Source: Methanobacteriota archaeon
Lineage (GTDB): Archaea > Halobacteriota > Methanosarcinia > Methanosarcinales > Methanosarcinaceae
NCBI GenBank assembly: GCA_023399215.1
Contig: JAEWQJ010000036.1
Location: forward strand, 4,894-68,893
DNA: 64,000 bases
Reading direction: 5' to 3'
Shown: piece after piece, positions 35,147 to 44,444 of the stretch
Position numbering within the stretch: position 1 is the first letter of the stretch
Layout: each line of letters starts with the position of its first letter
Translations under genes and position numbers: made by a program
The notes under the pieces: generated by a model
The model's database searches: none
What the model saw: the letters and a program-made list of their open reading frames with translations, nothing else
Told to the model about the DNA's origin: nothing

Positions 35147-35660
35147 ATGTATAAACCTCAGTTTTGAATCATAATTATTTGGATGGTAATAATACTGTTA
35201 AAGTGTATTTATGTATTATCTATAATTCTTCTTACTACCTTATCCCTTTCTGGAAATTTATAATTTTTTCCACTGAGTGTTGGTAGGTCTATTCAGGAGT
35301 AAAATTTATTAATATTTTGCTGAGACTTCTGACTCTCCAGTGATTGATAAAAATGAATTCGACAATAAACTGTGTACCCAGAAAATTTAAAAATTTAATT
35401 AATAGGCAGGCTAAGACAAGATGAACTCTAAAGCGAGTTTTAAATAAAACAAAATAAGCGAGTTTAAATAAAACAAAATAAGTGAGTTTAAATAAAACAA
35501 ACTAAACGAGTTCAGACAACGTAGACAAAAAGCAAGCAAAGTAGAACCAAGAGCAGGATCGAGTAGAATAAGTTCAAAAAAATCTCATATTCGAAGGACA
35601 AAATGTAAAAATAACCAGAAAACAGTGATTATTGAAGAAAATAAAAGATGCAAAAATTTA
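35147..35660. other. Intergenic region with 24-bp tandem repeats
   Basis: AT-rich. Three repeats at 35433-35505 (listed separately); no coding frame. Possibly the trailer of the tRNA cluster. Confidence 0.55.
35433..35505. repeat. Three 24-bp tandem repeats
   Basis: The unit GCGAGTTTAAATAAAACAAA plus ATAA occurs at 35433 (with one extra T), 35458 and 35482, followed by a partial copy. Likely slippage repeats, about 150 bases from the tRNA genes. Confidence 0.85.
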
Positions 35661-35733
35661 CGCCGCTTGCAGGGCTCGAACCTACGACATTCTGGTTAAC
35701 AGCCAGACACTCTACCAACTGAGTTAAAGCGGC
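35661..35733 (-). tRNA. tRNA-Asn (GUU), copy 1
   Basis: A 73-base cloverleaf on the minus strand. The acceptor GCCGCUU pairs with AAGCGGC plus discriminator G; D-arm ACUCAGUUGGUAGAGU; anticodon loop CUGUUAACC with anticodon GUU; T-arm GUAGGUUCGAGCCCUGC. No CCA is encoded and no intron is seen. It is identical to the copy at 36000. Confidence 0.95.
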
Positions 35734-35808
35734 TTTTTGATAGGAAAGCATTGTATTATTTTATCCTCAATCCTTCTTATACAAGAGATTTTTTGGATAT
35801 AAAGTTTA

Positions 35809-35883
35809 TGGGCCTGACCGGATTTGAACCGGTGACCGCTCGGTTATGAGCCGAGCGCTCTAACCTGACTGAGCTACAGGCCC
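35809..35883 (-). tRNA. tRNA with CAU anticodon (Ile2 or elongator Met)
   Basis: A 75-base cloverleaf on the minus strand: acceptor GGGCCUG / CAGGCCC with discriminator A, D-arm AGCUCAGUCAGGUUAGAGC, anticodon stem GCUCGGC-UCAUAAC-CGAGC with CAU, T-arm ACCGGUUCAAAUCCGGU. The G1-C72 end, A73 and body resemble archaeal tRNA-Ile, suggesting the agmatidine-modified Ile2 species; elongator Met remains possible. It lacks the initiator A1-U72 signature. Confidence 0.9.
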
Positions 35884-35999
35884 TTATTTGATTTTATAAT
35901 GTTGTTAGTAGTTTATAGTATATTTTAAATAATAAAGTTTTTGCATACGTTGTATCTATTCTGGGAAGAATAGTGTAATATAAGAAATGCAAAAATTTA

Positions 36000-36072
36000 C
36001 GCCGCTTGCAGGGCTCGAACCTACGACATTCTGGTTAACAGCCAGACACTCTACCAACTGAGTTAAAGCGGC
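36000..36072 (-). tRNA. tRNA-Asn (GUU), copy 2
   Basis: Identical in sequence to the tRNA-Asn at 35661-35733. The duplication extends about 13 bases into the 3' flank (ATGCAAAAATTTA precedes both on the plus strand), pointing to a recent segmental copy around the CAU tRNA. Confidence 0.95.
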
Positions 36073-37071
36073 TCATACAATCGGATGTGGTCGTTTTACC
36101 TTCCTCATCGCGAACACTCCTAAAGCGATAATATTATTTATATATTTCGCTTTGAGAAGTTTCCACAACCATTTATGCGCTGAGAAATCTGATGAAGCAG
36201 GTGTTTGTTAATTCCGAATAGTACCATCTGGTTAGAAATATTGTCTTCCAGTCCGTTCATTTGGATCATATTCAATACATTAATATTCAATAATATTCAA
36301 TAATATTCAATAATATTCAATACATTCTTATTATTTTTTCATTTGTACATTTTTTCTTTTTTACTATTTGCAACCGTTAACAAATGTATTTATCTAATTC
36401 CTGCTAAATATAATATTCAATTGATATTACTCAATAAATATTATCTAACACCTGCTAGATTAACGCAAGTATACTTCACTTATTACGTCGATATTGATAT
36501 AATTACTGTAACTTAGCTGATGTCTATTAAACTGATGTCCGTTAATTGACATCCGGCATAAGCGAACTGATAGAGTTAAACTGAAATATCTATCTAATAG
36601 CTGTTTAATCCTTGTCTAATACCTGCCGTGAGCGCCTATCAATAAGACCTGCCTCCGCTTTCGGATTTACTTCAATCTTCATTTTACAGTACATCTTTGA
36701 GGAAGTGCAATCTCACCAAAAGGTAGTCCATTTCCCCTTAATCATATAAAAAATAATCCATTTTGAGCCAAAACTTATATCCTATCAGGAATAATATATT
36801 TGATAGCTTGTTGTAGTATTTTGCAGCGAGGTCGGACAGGTATGATTTTTAAGCAATACAATTGTTTAGCTTAAAATGCCTTTATCTGAGGTCCTGTTCA
36901 GGGGAATTGATGCGTTGTCAGTTAAAGGTCAAAAACGGCTTTTAAATGTAACTTCAAGGTTAGGGGCAGTAGTATTCCAGTACTGATGGAGATTCTTTCA
37001 GGTCTTTTGCGTACTGTCAGGATATCTTTTTGATCTCCGGGCTTTTGACCGCCTGATCTTGCAGTTTAAAA
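36073..37071. other. Gene-poor region after the tRNA cluster
   Basis: About 1 kb with no convincing gene. It contains a four-copy 10-base repeat TAATATTCAA (36281-36320) and three scattered near-copies of TCTAA-(T/C)-(T/A)CCTGC near 36392, 36442 and 36616. Promoters for the tRNAs (minus strand) and for the small zinc-ribbon pair should lie here. Confidence 0.5.
36281..36320. repeat. 10-bp microrepeat, four copies
   Basis: TAATATTCAA repeated four times in perfect tandem, with partial copies on both sides. Located upstream of the tRNA cluster on the minus strand. Confidence 0.8.
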
Positions 37072-37236
37072 ATGGAAATCCAAGGGGGATTAATTACGAA
37101 ACGGCTAAAAATATGTCCCAAGTGCCATGCTAGACTGAAAATGAGTTCGGATGGAAAGATAGAGTACTGTAGCGTTTGTAAGTACTGGACAAAAGTGGGT
37201 ACCGCAAGGCTCGATTCTATCATGATTTACGGATGA
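37072..37236 (+). CDS. Zinc-ribbon microprotein, 54 aa
   Basis: An ATG at 37072 opens 54 codons with two CxxC knuckles, ICPKCHAR and YCSVCKYW, separated by 15 residues, a compact zinc-ribbon fold. It is basic overall and so may bind nucleic acid. It ends 9 bases before a second zinc-ribbon gene on the same strand, suggesting a two-gene unit. No strong ribosome binding site. No named family recognised. Confidence 0.55.
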   Translation: MEIQGGLITKRLKICPKCHARLKMSSDGKIEYCSVCKYWTKVGTARLDSIMIYG

Positions 37237-37245
37237 GGATCCTGC

Positions 37246-37476
37246 ATGAAAAATGAAAGTATTTCTATGGTTTGCAGTGTATGCCAGACAATGTTGAAAC
37301 GTCAAGTCCTGGGTTCTAATGTCTTCTATTACTGCCGAAACTGTGGAAGTATGATTTCGGAAGCATACTTATCAGGGGGGGTAAACGTCTTCCACATTCA
37401 GAAACCGACATCTATAAACATGACATCTTCGCCTTCAAACTTCATGAAGACGCCTGAACCTGTAATAAAGACCTGA
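37246..37476 (+). CDS. Zinc-ribbon small protein, 76 aa
   Basis: A 76-residue protein with two CxxC knuckles, MVCSVCQTML and YYCRNCGSM, in the first 40 residues, then a Ser/Pro/Thr-rich flexible tail. GAGGAT precedes the ATG at normal distance and overlaps the stop of the upstream microprotein gene, so translation may be coupled. Its zinc ribbon is similar in size and spacing to that of its neighbour, suggesting an ancient duplication. Function unknown; transcription or translation accessory roles are common for such archaeal ribbons. Confidence 0.6.
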   Translation: MKNESISMVCSVCQTMLKRQVLGSNVFYYCRNCGSMISEAYLSGGVNVFHIQKPTSINMTSSPSNFMKTPEPVIKT

Positions 37477-37818
37477 AATGAAAAAAGGAGTTTAGTTTTA
37501 AAAGCTGGAAAAAATTAGTTTTTTAAGAGCTTCAATATCTCTCAAGTTCTCTTCTCTAATTTTTAGTTATTATTAATAATTTTTGTGAAATATAATAACT
37601 TTTCTTTTTTTATATTGATTACTGTTCTTTTAACAGCTTTATACATTTTGTTTTTTGAAAAAATCATCAATCTTCTTTGACTGAAAATTTCATATATATT
37701 TCTTCAGTACTTCCTGCAAGAATAAATAATTCTAAAAATAATAAAAAAAGTTGATTTAAGAAGATTGCTTAAGGAGATTAATTTCGGTAAAAACAGTCCA
37801 AAAGCTATTTTTGTTTTT
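37477..37818. other. Intergenic region between convergent genes
   Basis: 342 AT-rich bases with T-runs (CTTTTCTTTTTTTATATTG around 37600) that could end transcription of the zinc-ribbon pair. No gene seen. Confidence 0.5.
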
Positions 37819-38868
37819 TCAATGTCCTGCTTTGAGTATGTTGCAGACGTTTTCTACTTCGAACCTGAACTCATCCTGAGAGATACCATAAAGGCCTGCA
37901 AGATACATTGCGCCACCAGCCCCTGCACCCTCCTTGATCGTACCAGTCTCATACCTGCGAAGCCCTTTGAGTTCGGACTTTCCAAAACCAGGGTCTGCAA
38001 CGTAGACTGCGGGTACACCAAGTATTCTGGTAAGTTCAATAAAGTTTGCGGATTTATCTTCCACAACATAACGGGTAGTCGCAATTGCCAGTTTTTCCGT
38101 ATTGAAACCCAGGTGTTTTATCAGTGCATACACTGCTGCCATCTGAGTCCCTCCAGCGAGCACAATACTGATATCAGTATCCTGGAAACCTGCAACAAGC
38201 CCTACAACAGCAGGCATCATCGGATCTCCCATGCAGGCAATAGCTTTCATGGGATCATCTTTCAGGCAGCCAAATGTCAGGCCTGATGCTTTTAAGCCTT
38301 CTTCAATAACCTGTTTTTTCAGCTCAAGGGGATTTTCATCAGCACTGCTGCTGACATTTCCGTTGTATCCTAGCGCCATTAAAACTCCCATTGCGGTTGT
38401 TGTGCCGCCTGGAATGCTTTCTCCGATGACTACGTGGTCCACCTGGTTTTTGAGTCTCCTGCCCAGGAACTTTGCCCGCTCATAGATTCTCTGTACATCA
38501 TTGACTGCAACTTGTTCCCGGATATCTTCTCCGGGCTTTGCCTTGAGGTCAATGCATGGGACTTCCGGAGTTACAATAAGGCCAGAATTTATGAAATTAT
38601 AGGGAGCGTTCGTGAGTTTCAATGCCGAACGGGTCATAATTGCAGGAGTAGGAGTGTCATAAGGAGGAGTCATGGGTAGAACGGGTACACTGATAATATT
38701 TCCTGTTTCCATAAGTTCCGCATCTCCTGCAGGCGTATAGTCCGTGAGTTCAGCCGTTTTTCCTGCAGCTGAAAGCTTGGGAATATGTGCGGTTTTAGTA
38801 TTGGAAAGCACGCATAAAAACATCGGTTTTCTGGGTTTTCTGGTCACTTCCGGTTCGATCCAGGCCAT
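37819..38868 (-). CDS. cobT: CobT-like nicotinate-nucleotide phosphoribosyltransferase family protein
   Basis: A 349-residue protein of the archaeal CobT-like family (TIGR00303/UPF0284). Gly-rich segments [18 protein letters not shown] and [29 protein letters not shown] match the phosphoribosyltransferase fold. It is expected to activate the lower-ligand base for cobamide assembly, needed for the corrinoid methyltransferases and CODH/ACS of this organism. Late [15 protein letters not shown] forms another phosphate-binding loop. ATG at 38868. Single gene. Confidence 0.85.
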   Translation of the reverse strand: MAWIEPEVTRKPRKPMFLCVLSNTKTAHIPKLSAAGKTAELTDYTPAGDAELMETGNIISVPVLPMTPPYDTPTPAIMTRSALKLTNAPYNFINSGLIVTPEVPCIDLKAKPGEDIREQVAVNDVQRIYERAKFLGRRLKNQVDHVVIGESIPGGTTTAMGVLMALGYNGNVSSSADENPLELKKQVIEEGLKASGLTFGCLKDDPMKAIACMGDPMMPAVVGLVAGFQDTDISIVLAGGTQMAAVYALIKHLGFNTEKLAIATTRYVVEDKSANFIELTRILGVPAVYVADPGFGKSELKGLRRYETGTIKEGAGAGGAMYLAGLYGISQDEFRFEVENVCNILKAGH

Positions 38869-39371
38869 ATCATATCTCCTTTATGTAAGCGTTGCTTGAC
38901 CACGCTTTTTCACTCAACCCTTTTTGAAAAGACTTGCGGAAACCACTGTGCCAGTTTATCATGCCGACAATGACGTTTTCGCTTACCTTTTTTTTAAAAG
39001 GCTTGCAGGCAAGCATTTTTGAAAAGTATTGATTCTTTCTGAAATCCTATGAGAATTCTTCAACTTACTATTTAATATTTATCCATAAACAAATATAATT
39101 TAACATTGCTCAAGTTAAGTTTACTTTATTTCTTATTTTTTTCAGGCTCAGTCCCTTGATATTGACTGAAATTTTATTAAAAATCAATTGAGTAGGTTTT
39201 TATATATAACTAATTCCTGATAGTTTGTTTTCAGGTTCAGGTTGTAAAGACTCAAACAATAAAATGCATAAAATAAAAAGAGAAAGATGAAAGCCGGAGC
39301 AGGCACTTAATAATTTGTTTTCCAATTTGTGCTAGATCGGCTTTCCACTTGTGCCATAGAATTTTTTTGTT
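38869..39371. other. Intergenic region, AT-rich
   Basis: 503 bases without a gene. A 14-base palindrome GCTTGCAGGCAAGC lies at 39001-39014. A 72-codon minus-strand frame at 39307-39525 is a shadow of the ProRS end. Confidence 0.55.
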
Positions 39372-40814
39372 TTAATATGTTCTTGCCACGTAAACACGGG
39401 TTTCGGTTTCTTCCCCGCATATAGGGCACTTTTCTTTTTTGTCTCTTTTTTGCTCCAGAGGAATTCCAAGAATTCCTGCACCGATCACGTCTTCCATAGC
39501 AAGTCCGCATTCTCTCTTTCCGCACCAGGGAATTGTTGCAACTCCATCCTGAATTTTTTTCTTTACTTCTTCAAGTTCAGTACATTCAAATATGCGGTTT
39601 TCAAGTTCGACTTTCGCTTTTTGATACAGGTTTTCGTGGATCGCCTCAAAATTTGAGCTCACGCCAGCTTCGATCTCAGGGAGCGGGATCTGTTCTTTTT
39701 CTCCGGTATCTCTCCTGACCGCTACAGCGACATTATTCTGAAGGTCTCTGGGCCCGATTTCAAGCCTGAGAGGTACACCTTTCATTTCCCACTTATAGTA
39801 CTTTGCTCCGGGACGAAGGTCACTTGCATCGATTTCGACTCTGACTCCGGCTTTAGTCAGGCGTTCCTTGACATCCTTGCAGGCTGCAAGTACTTCTTCG
39901 GCTCCTTTCTTGAAGATAATAGGGATAATTACAACCTGTACAGGCGCGATTTCCGGGGGCAAAACAAGCCCTTTATCGTCTCCATGAATGGAAATCGTAG
40001 CTGCGATTGACCTTTCGGAAATCCCGTAACAGGTCTGATAAGCATAACGCTGTTCACCTTCAGGGGTTTCATACTTAATGTCAAAGGTCTTTGCAAAGTT
40101 ATCTCCCAGATGATGGACAGTACCAATCTGAAGGGTCCTTCCGTCAGGCATAACTGCATCAAGAGCATCGGTATAATCTGCGCCCGGGAATTTATCCCAA
40201 TCAGGTCTCCTTGAGCGAAGCACGGGAACTCCAAGTCTGCGGTATATTTCAGTATAGAGTCCAATAGCTTCCTTAACCTGAGCTTCAGCATCTTCCCAGG
40301 TAGCATGGACTGTATGAGCCTCTTTGAAGGAAGTAATCTCTCTAAGCCTTATCAAGGGACGGGTATGTTTTGTCTCGTAACGGAAGGTATTAACTATCTG
40401 ATATATTTTGATAGGGAAATCCGCATGGGACCTGACCCACATTTTGTACATAGGATAAATGGCAGTCTCACTTGTTGGGCGAAGGGCCAGTGGGATATCA
40501 AGAGGATCTTTACCACCGTGGGTTACCCAGTATACCTCATCTTCAAAGCCTTTAATATGCTCGGCTTCTTTCATGAACTCATTTTCGGGAATAAGAAGAG
40601 GGAAGAGAGCTTCCTGGTGTCCACTGTTGTCAAGAATTTCTCTTATGATATTATATGTGTTTCTTCGGATTGCAAAGCCGAAAGGATACCAGACATATAA
40701 TCCTTTTACAGGATAACGGACATCCATTATTTCGGCCATCCAAAGGAGTTCGTTATACCATTCGCTGAATTCCTCTTTTGGGGGGAGTGCTGCTTCTTTT
40801 TCGCTTTCTGCCAT
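39372..40814 (-). CDS. proS: Prolyl-tRNA synthetase (archaeal type)
   Basis: A 480-residue class II synthetase. Motif 2/3-like segments are visible: [34 protein letters not shown], and [20 protein letters not shown] at the start of the anticodon-binding domain. The C-terminal zinc-binding-like domain has CGKRECG and CPICGEET, typical of the archaeal/eukaryotic-type enzyme, and the chain ends in the conserved aromatic VARTY. The ATG at 40814 follows GGTGAAGGT; a longer frame to 40895 is not family-like. It charges tRNA-Pro. Confidence 0.97.
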   Translation of the reverse strand: MAESEKEAALPPKEEFSEWYNELLWMAEIMDVRYPVKGLYVWYPFGFAIRRNTYNIIREILDNSGHQEALFPLLIPENEFMKEAEHIKGFEDEVYWVTHGGKDPLDIPLALRPTSETAIYPMYKMWVRSHADFPIKIYQIVNTFRYETKHTRPLIRLREITSFKEAHTVHATWEDAEAQVKEAIGLYTEIYRRLGVPVLRSRRPDWDKFPGADYTDALDAVMPDGRTLQIGTVHHLGDNFAKTFDIKYETPEGEQRYAYQTCYGISERSIAATISIHGDDKGLVLPPEIAPVQVVIIPIIFKKGAEEVLAACKDVKERLTKAGVRVEIDASDLRPGAKYYKWEMKGVPLRLEIGPRDLQNNVAVAVRRDTGEKEQIPLPEIEAGVSSNFEAIHENLYQKAKVELENRIFECTELEEVKKKIQDGVATIPWCGKRECGLAMEDVIGAGILGIPLEQKRDKKEKCPICGEETETRVYVARTY

Positions 40815-41151
40815 ACCTTCACCGTATTTATAGCAATCTGAAATAATTCTTAAACTCTTAAATTGATCAAACAAACTTTCAAATTGACCAAACAACTTAC
40901 TAATCTAATTAAATAACTTTTTAAGTTGATCCGGTTTTCTTTCTCTCCTAAAATTCTAAAGGACAGTTTTCCGGGAAGTCATATTTTGAGTGAGTGATAT
41001 TTTGGGAAATGGAATCTTGAGAATGTGGCATTCTGATGTGAAATTACCTTCATAGCCATCAGTATGCCTGCCTTTATGAAATAGAAGTTAATAACTATAT
41101 TGGAAGTATGCCCTCGGAATTTATCAGGCTGTGAAAAACCGGAAAAAAGAA
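40815..41151. other. Intergenic region upstream of proS
   Basis: 337 AT-rich bases; promoter and leader of proS are expected here, and the 3' end of the SepF/ZPR1 transcript. No small gene seen. Confidence 0.5.
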
Positions 41152-41793
41152 TTAATCTCCGAGGGGCTCAACATTGTCTGAGACATCGTTTACGAGCTCG
41201 GATTTGTTAACATCGAAAACGACCATGCCGGTGTTTAGCTTCTCGGCTTCTTCTTCTGAGAGTCTGGTAGCCTTTACCTTCTTTGAAATTATCGCACTGT
41301 TCCCAAGAGGATCTTCGACTATGACTGTGATTTTTCTCTTGCCCTCAATCACATCTTCAAGCATACAAAGGAGCTCCTCGCTGCGTGAGGATTTCTCTTC
41401 ATCTCCCTGTACCCACCTGCTCGCGGTCAGAAGAACATCCCGGACCCGTTGCAGTACGCCTTCAATATTCGTTACATATGATTCCGATACTGATCCAGGT
41501 TCGATGGTAACTCCCATTTCCGGGATGCGGATTGTACCTGAGGTTGAACGGATGACCCTTGCATCCAGGTCTTCACTGGTTTCAACTGGCATCTCATAGC
41601 GCATGGGCTCCTTAGTCGAGAGAATCATGGTATCTGCAAAACGGAAACTGCACTGGCATCTTGCACTGATATACATGATCTCCCCGAAATAGGGAATGTT
41701 ATCTCTCTGCCAGTTCATCACCAGATCTTTCTGGCATAGAGGACAGCAGATTTTTGTTTCAAACCTTTCCTGTTTTAAGAAATCCTTATTCAA
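41152..41793 (-). CDS. ZPR1-like zinc-finger protein
   Basis: A 213-residue archaeal ZPR1-family protein with one zinc finger (CPLCQKDLVMNW ... CQCSFR) followed by the ZPR1 beta domain (TSGTIRIPEMGVTIEPGS). The eukaryotic double-module homologue binds translation factor eEF1A; the archaeal single-module form is uncharacterised. It starts with TTG at 41793, overlapping the sepF stop by four bases (TTGA), with GGTGG upstream inside sepF, so the two are translationally coupled. This couples a division factor and a translation-linked zinc protein, a conserved-looking but unexplained pairing. Confidence 0.85.
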   Translation of the reverse strand: MNKDFLKQERFETKICCPLCQKDLVMNWQRDNIPYFGEIMYISARCQCSFRFADTMILSTKEPMRYEMPVETSEDLDARVIRSTSGTIRIPEMGVTIEPGSVSESYVTNIEGVLQRVRDVLLTASRWVQGDEEKSSRSEELLCMLEDVIEGKRKITVIVEDPLGNSAIISKKVKATRLSEEEAEKLNTGMVVFDVNKSELVNDVSDNVEPLGD

Positions 41794-42173
41794 TATTTTC
41801 CACCAGAAATCTTGGATCTGTCTATTTTTATTCCTGTAGGGGTTACAATTACAGTATTTCCTTTGACCCCTGCGATATCCCCGTGGACATCAATAATAAC
41901 GTCTTTCAGCTCTTTTAAAACTCTATCCCTGAGCAGGTCATCGCCTCTGATGTTTGAAATATCTACCAGCAAGATGTTTCCATTATAAATTTCCTGCTTG
42001 AGCTGGGATACCTGGTTGATATTCGAGACTTCTGCGATCTTCACATAAGTTTCTGCAGGCTCGTCCTCGAGAACTTCTTCATATTTGCTGAGATCAATCT
42101 CGGTGTAATCCTCGGGACTGGTTGGACTTTTTACATTGCTGCTGCCAAGGAGCTTGTCGATGAGTTTTGCCAT
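41790..42173 (-). CDS. sepF: SepF-type cell division protein
   Basis: A 127-residue archaeal SepF (DUF552 family). The N-terminal MAKLIDKLLGS is the amphipathic membrane-binding helix; after a short acidic linker the core YVKIAEVSNINQVSQLKQEIYNGNILLVDIS and GDIAGVKGNTVIVTPTGIKI is the FtsZ-binding, dimerising fold. In other Euryarchaeota SepF anchors FtsZ to the membrane at midcell; FtsZ is encoded at 53.3-54.4 kb. The ATG at 42173 has AGGTG upstream; a longer frame to 42275 has unrelated composition. Confidence 0.92.
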   Translation of the reverse strand: MAKLIDKLLGSSNVKSPTSPEDYTEIDLSKYEEVLEDEPAETYVKIAEVSNINQVSQLKQEIYNGNILLVDISNIRGDDLLRDRVLKELKDVIIDVHGDIAGVKGNTVIVTPTGIKIDRSKISGGKY

Positions 42174-42344
42174 TTCTGCGCACCTATTATATTTTTTAAA
42201 ATTCGAATCGCACTGTCCTATATTGAAATCTATATTAATTAATTTTGCTATTATAAAGCTGATCCGGATTTTCATTCTATTTAATGGAGTTCGCGTTTCC
42301 TGCCCACAGGTTTCGTTTAATGAAAGTAGATATTATGAGGACTA

Positions 42345-42830
42345 TCAGAATTCCGCGTTCCAGAGTTTGTCTCCAACATGGGTTATAGACTTTATGGCTT
42401 TGCCTGAAGTAGCTTCGACCATTTCCGGTCCTCCTAGAATAGCTTTTCCAATTGCAAGAGGTTTTTGATGAGTCTCTTCCACTATGATTACGAGATCTCC
42501 TTCTTTTATTTCGGGGTCAGCTGCTACAACTCCAGGAGCCATGATATCCGCGCCGTTTGAAACAAAACGTATAGCTCCTTTATCCACGGTTACAACACGC
42601 TTTTGAAGTTCCATCTCAAGAGCTCCGCGGACGGTAGGAAAAAGATGTCCTTCAATTTCAAAAAGTAAAGGCTTGCCATCCACCAGAATAATGGAGTATT
42701 CCTCAAGGGTAATTTTTTCCAGGGTTTTGTCTTCCAGATATGACAGCTCTTCGCCGAAAGTGGACACAAGATCTTTCAACATTTTGTTCTTGATATTCTT
42801 CCTTAGCTGGACTCTTGACTTTACTTTCAA
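42345..42830 (-). CDS. PUA-domain RNA-binding protein
   Basis: A 161-residue protein. Residues about 1-75 form an N-terminal domain and the rest a PUA domain (KGAIRFVSNGADIMAPGVV, GDLVIIVEETHQKPLAIGKA), the architecture of archaeal MCT-1/Tma20-type proteins that act in translation or ribosome recycling. A TTG start at 42830 is supported by GGTGAT three bases upstream. It is on the same strand as sepF, 171 bases upstream of it. Confidence 0.85.
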   Translation of the reverse strand: MKVKSRVQLRKNIKNKMLKDLVSTFGEELSYLEDKTLEKITLEEYSIILVDGKPLLFEIEGHLFPTVRGALEMELQKRVVTVDKGAIRFVSNGADIMAPGVVAADPEIKEGDLVIIVEETHQKPLAIGKAILGGPEMVEATSGKAIKSITHVGDKLWNAEF

Positions 42831-42987
42831 TTAATCACCGGATTTTCAAATGTTATATTTTATTTATAGCATAGGGTTTTTGTGCTTTTTAAAACTTATG
42901 TGGAGCTCTGGAGTTATCTGAAATAGATTTCTGTTATATTTTCGTATTTATACTCAGTGTGTTTGTTCAGGAATCTTAAGGGTATTT

Positions 42988-44142
42988 TCACTCAAGTTTT
43001 ACAAAGAACACTGAAAGCAGCGCAACGGCACTTACAAAAAATAGGGTCTCATAACCTAAAGGCTCAAGGAAGAAGCTCCCAAGAACCGGGCCCAGCCCAA
43101 GCCCTGCATAAATGCCGGTATTGAAAAGTCCCATTGCAAAGCCGCTTGAGTTGATTCTGGAAACAGCCGTAATAAGCCCTACGACTGCGGCTCCTCCTCC
43201 TGCTCCTATAAGGAAGAAAGCCAGTAAAGGCAGTTTCACCGAGAGAAAGATACCTGCTGCTGCAAGGATTATTCCTGTACTTACTATATTTTTATAATTA
43301 AAATCTGCCTTGCCTGCAATCAGGGAACTCAGCATTGCAGCCAGATAAGAAACTGAAATTGCCAGTCCGAGTTCGGGTTTTGACAGAAAGCTAGCACTGT
43401 AATCCGCATAGTTCGCATTTAACAGACCTGTGGTTCCATAAAAAAGTACCGAAATTCCCCAGATCTTTCCCAAATCGGTTTGAAACATGGTTTTTCTGGC
43501 CTTTGTCAGGTAACTTTTTAATTCGGGAAGCAAAGAGGTATCCTGCTGACTTTCTGAAGGACTTTTGCTTTCTGAGGGCGTAAATTCTTTTCCATATCTG
43601 GTCGGAGAAAGCAGCTCTCCGGCTTTCGAGAGAAGAAGAATACAGGAAAGCCCTGCAAGAAAAGTGAAGCTAACTATTGCGGTTTTAATTCCAAATCCGG
43701 CAAGTACTCCTGAAAAGAAAACGCCTGCCGCTAGCCCGGCATTTAACAGAAAGTTAAACTCCCCAAGGCTTTGCTGGCTGTCTTCCCATTCTGCAAGTAT
43801 GGAAAAAGCTGCAGGAAAAAAAGCCCCGCACCCTACTCCTTCCAGGAACCTGAAAATCCCAAGAATCAATGGAATATCCGAAAATGTAATAACAAAACCT
43901 GCTAAAGCAGTAAGAAGCATTCCAAATCTGATTACTTTCAGGTTCCCGATCCTGTCTGCCAGGATTCCGAAGGGCACGAGAGAAAGAAAAGCCCCCATAA
44001 AGTATCCGGAAAAGATAAGGCTTGAAACCGCAACACTTCCGCTATCTCCTCCAGCAAGTTCCGGAAGAATAGGGATTACTGCATTTGAAAGCCCCTGGAG
44101 CGCAAAAACTGAAGAATAAAGTGTTAGTTTTTTGAAGTTCAT
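42988..44142 (-). CDS. MFS transporter, copy 1
   Basis: A 384-residue major facilitator with 12 hydrophobic segments. The conserved loop between helices 2 and 3, GILADRIGNLKVIRFG, matches motif A, and RFLEGVGCGAFFPAAFS matches the helix-4/5 pattern of drug-type efflux MFS. The substrate is unknown. It is closely related to the next MFS gene (ALQGLSNAVIPILPELA at the same place), so the pair is a tandem duplication. A Ser/Pro-rich central loop (GKEFTPSESKSPSESQQDT) divides the two halves. ATG at 44142. Confidence 0.88.
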   Translation of the reverse strand: MNFKKLTLYSSVFALQGLSNAVIPILPELAGGDSGSVAVSSLIFSGYFMGAFLSLVPFGILADRIGNLKVIRFGMLLTALAGFVITFSDIPLILGIFRFLEGVGCGAFFPAAFSILAEWEDSQQSLGEFNFLLNAGLAAGVFFSGVLAGFGIKTAIVSFTFLAGLSCILLLSKAGELLSPTRYGKEFTPSESKSPSESQQDTSLLPELKSYLTKARKTMFQTDLGKIWGISVLFYGTTGLLNANYADYSASFLSKPELGLAISVSYLAAMLSSLIAGKADFNYKNIVSTGIILAAAGIFLSVKLPLLAFFLIGAGGGAAVVGLITAVSRINSSGFAMGLFNTGIYAGLGLGPVLGSFFLEPLGYETLFFVSAVALLSVFFVKLE

Positions 44143-44444
44143 AGATTTTCCAATTATATTTACTCAGCCCTATGCTGATATTTTACTCAATACTTATTAT
44201 TCTCTGATTTCTAAAGCCGTTTATTTTTAAAAATTACTCTTATCTTAAGAACTACTATTATTCTAAAAAGTAATTTTATTTTAAAAGCGGTTACTGTTTC
44301 TAAAGAGTACTCTTATTTCTAAAACCTCTTCCTGAATATCAGAAAATTCCGTGGAATAAATATCTTACGCAATATCCTCTGTTATTCAATCAAAGGAAAC
44401 TTATTGAAATAAAACCTGGTTAAATACCTCTATCAGAGGAATCT
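44143..44444. other. Spacer between the two MFS genes
   Basis: About 300 bases of degenerate TTCTAAAA / ACTCTTATTTCTAAA-like repeats, roughly 30-base spacing, without coding capacity. Confidence 0.5.

Noticed and set aside
36281..36320. CRISPR array
   Set aside because: The 10-base perfect tandem copies have no spacers. None of the repeat clusters in the window shows the repeat-spacer alternation or cas genes.
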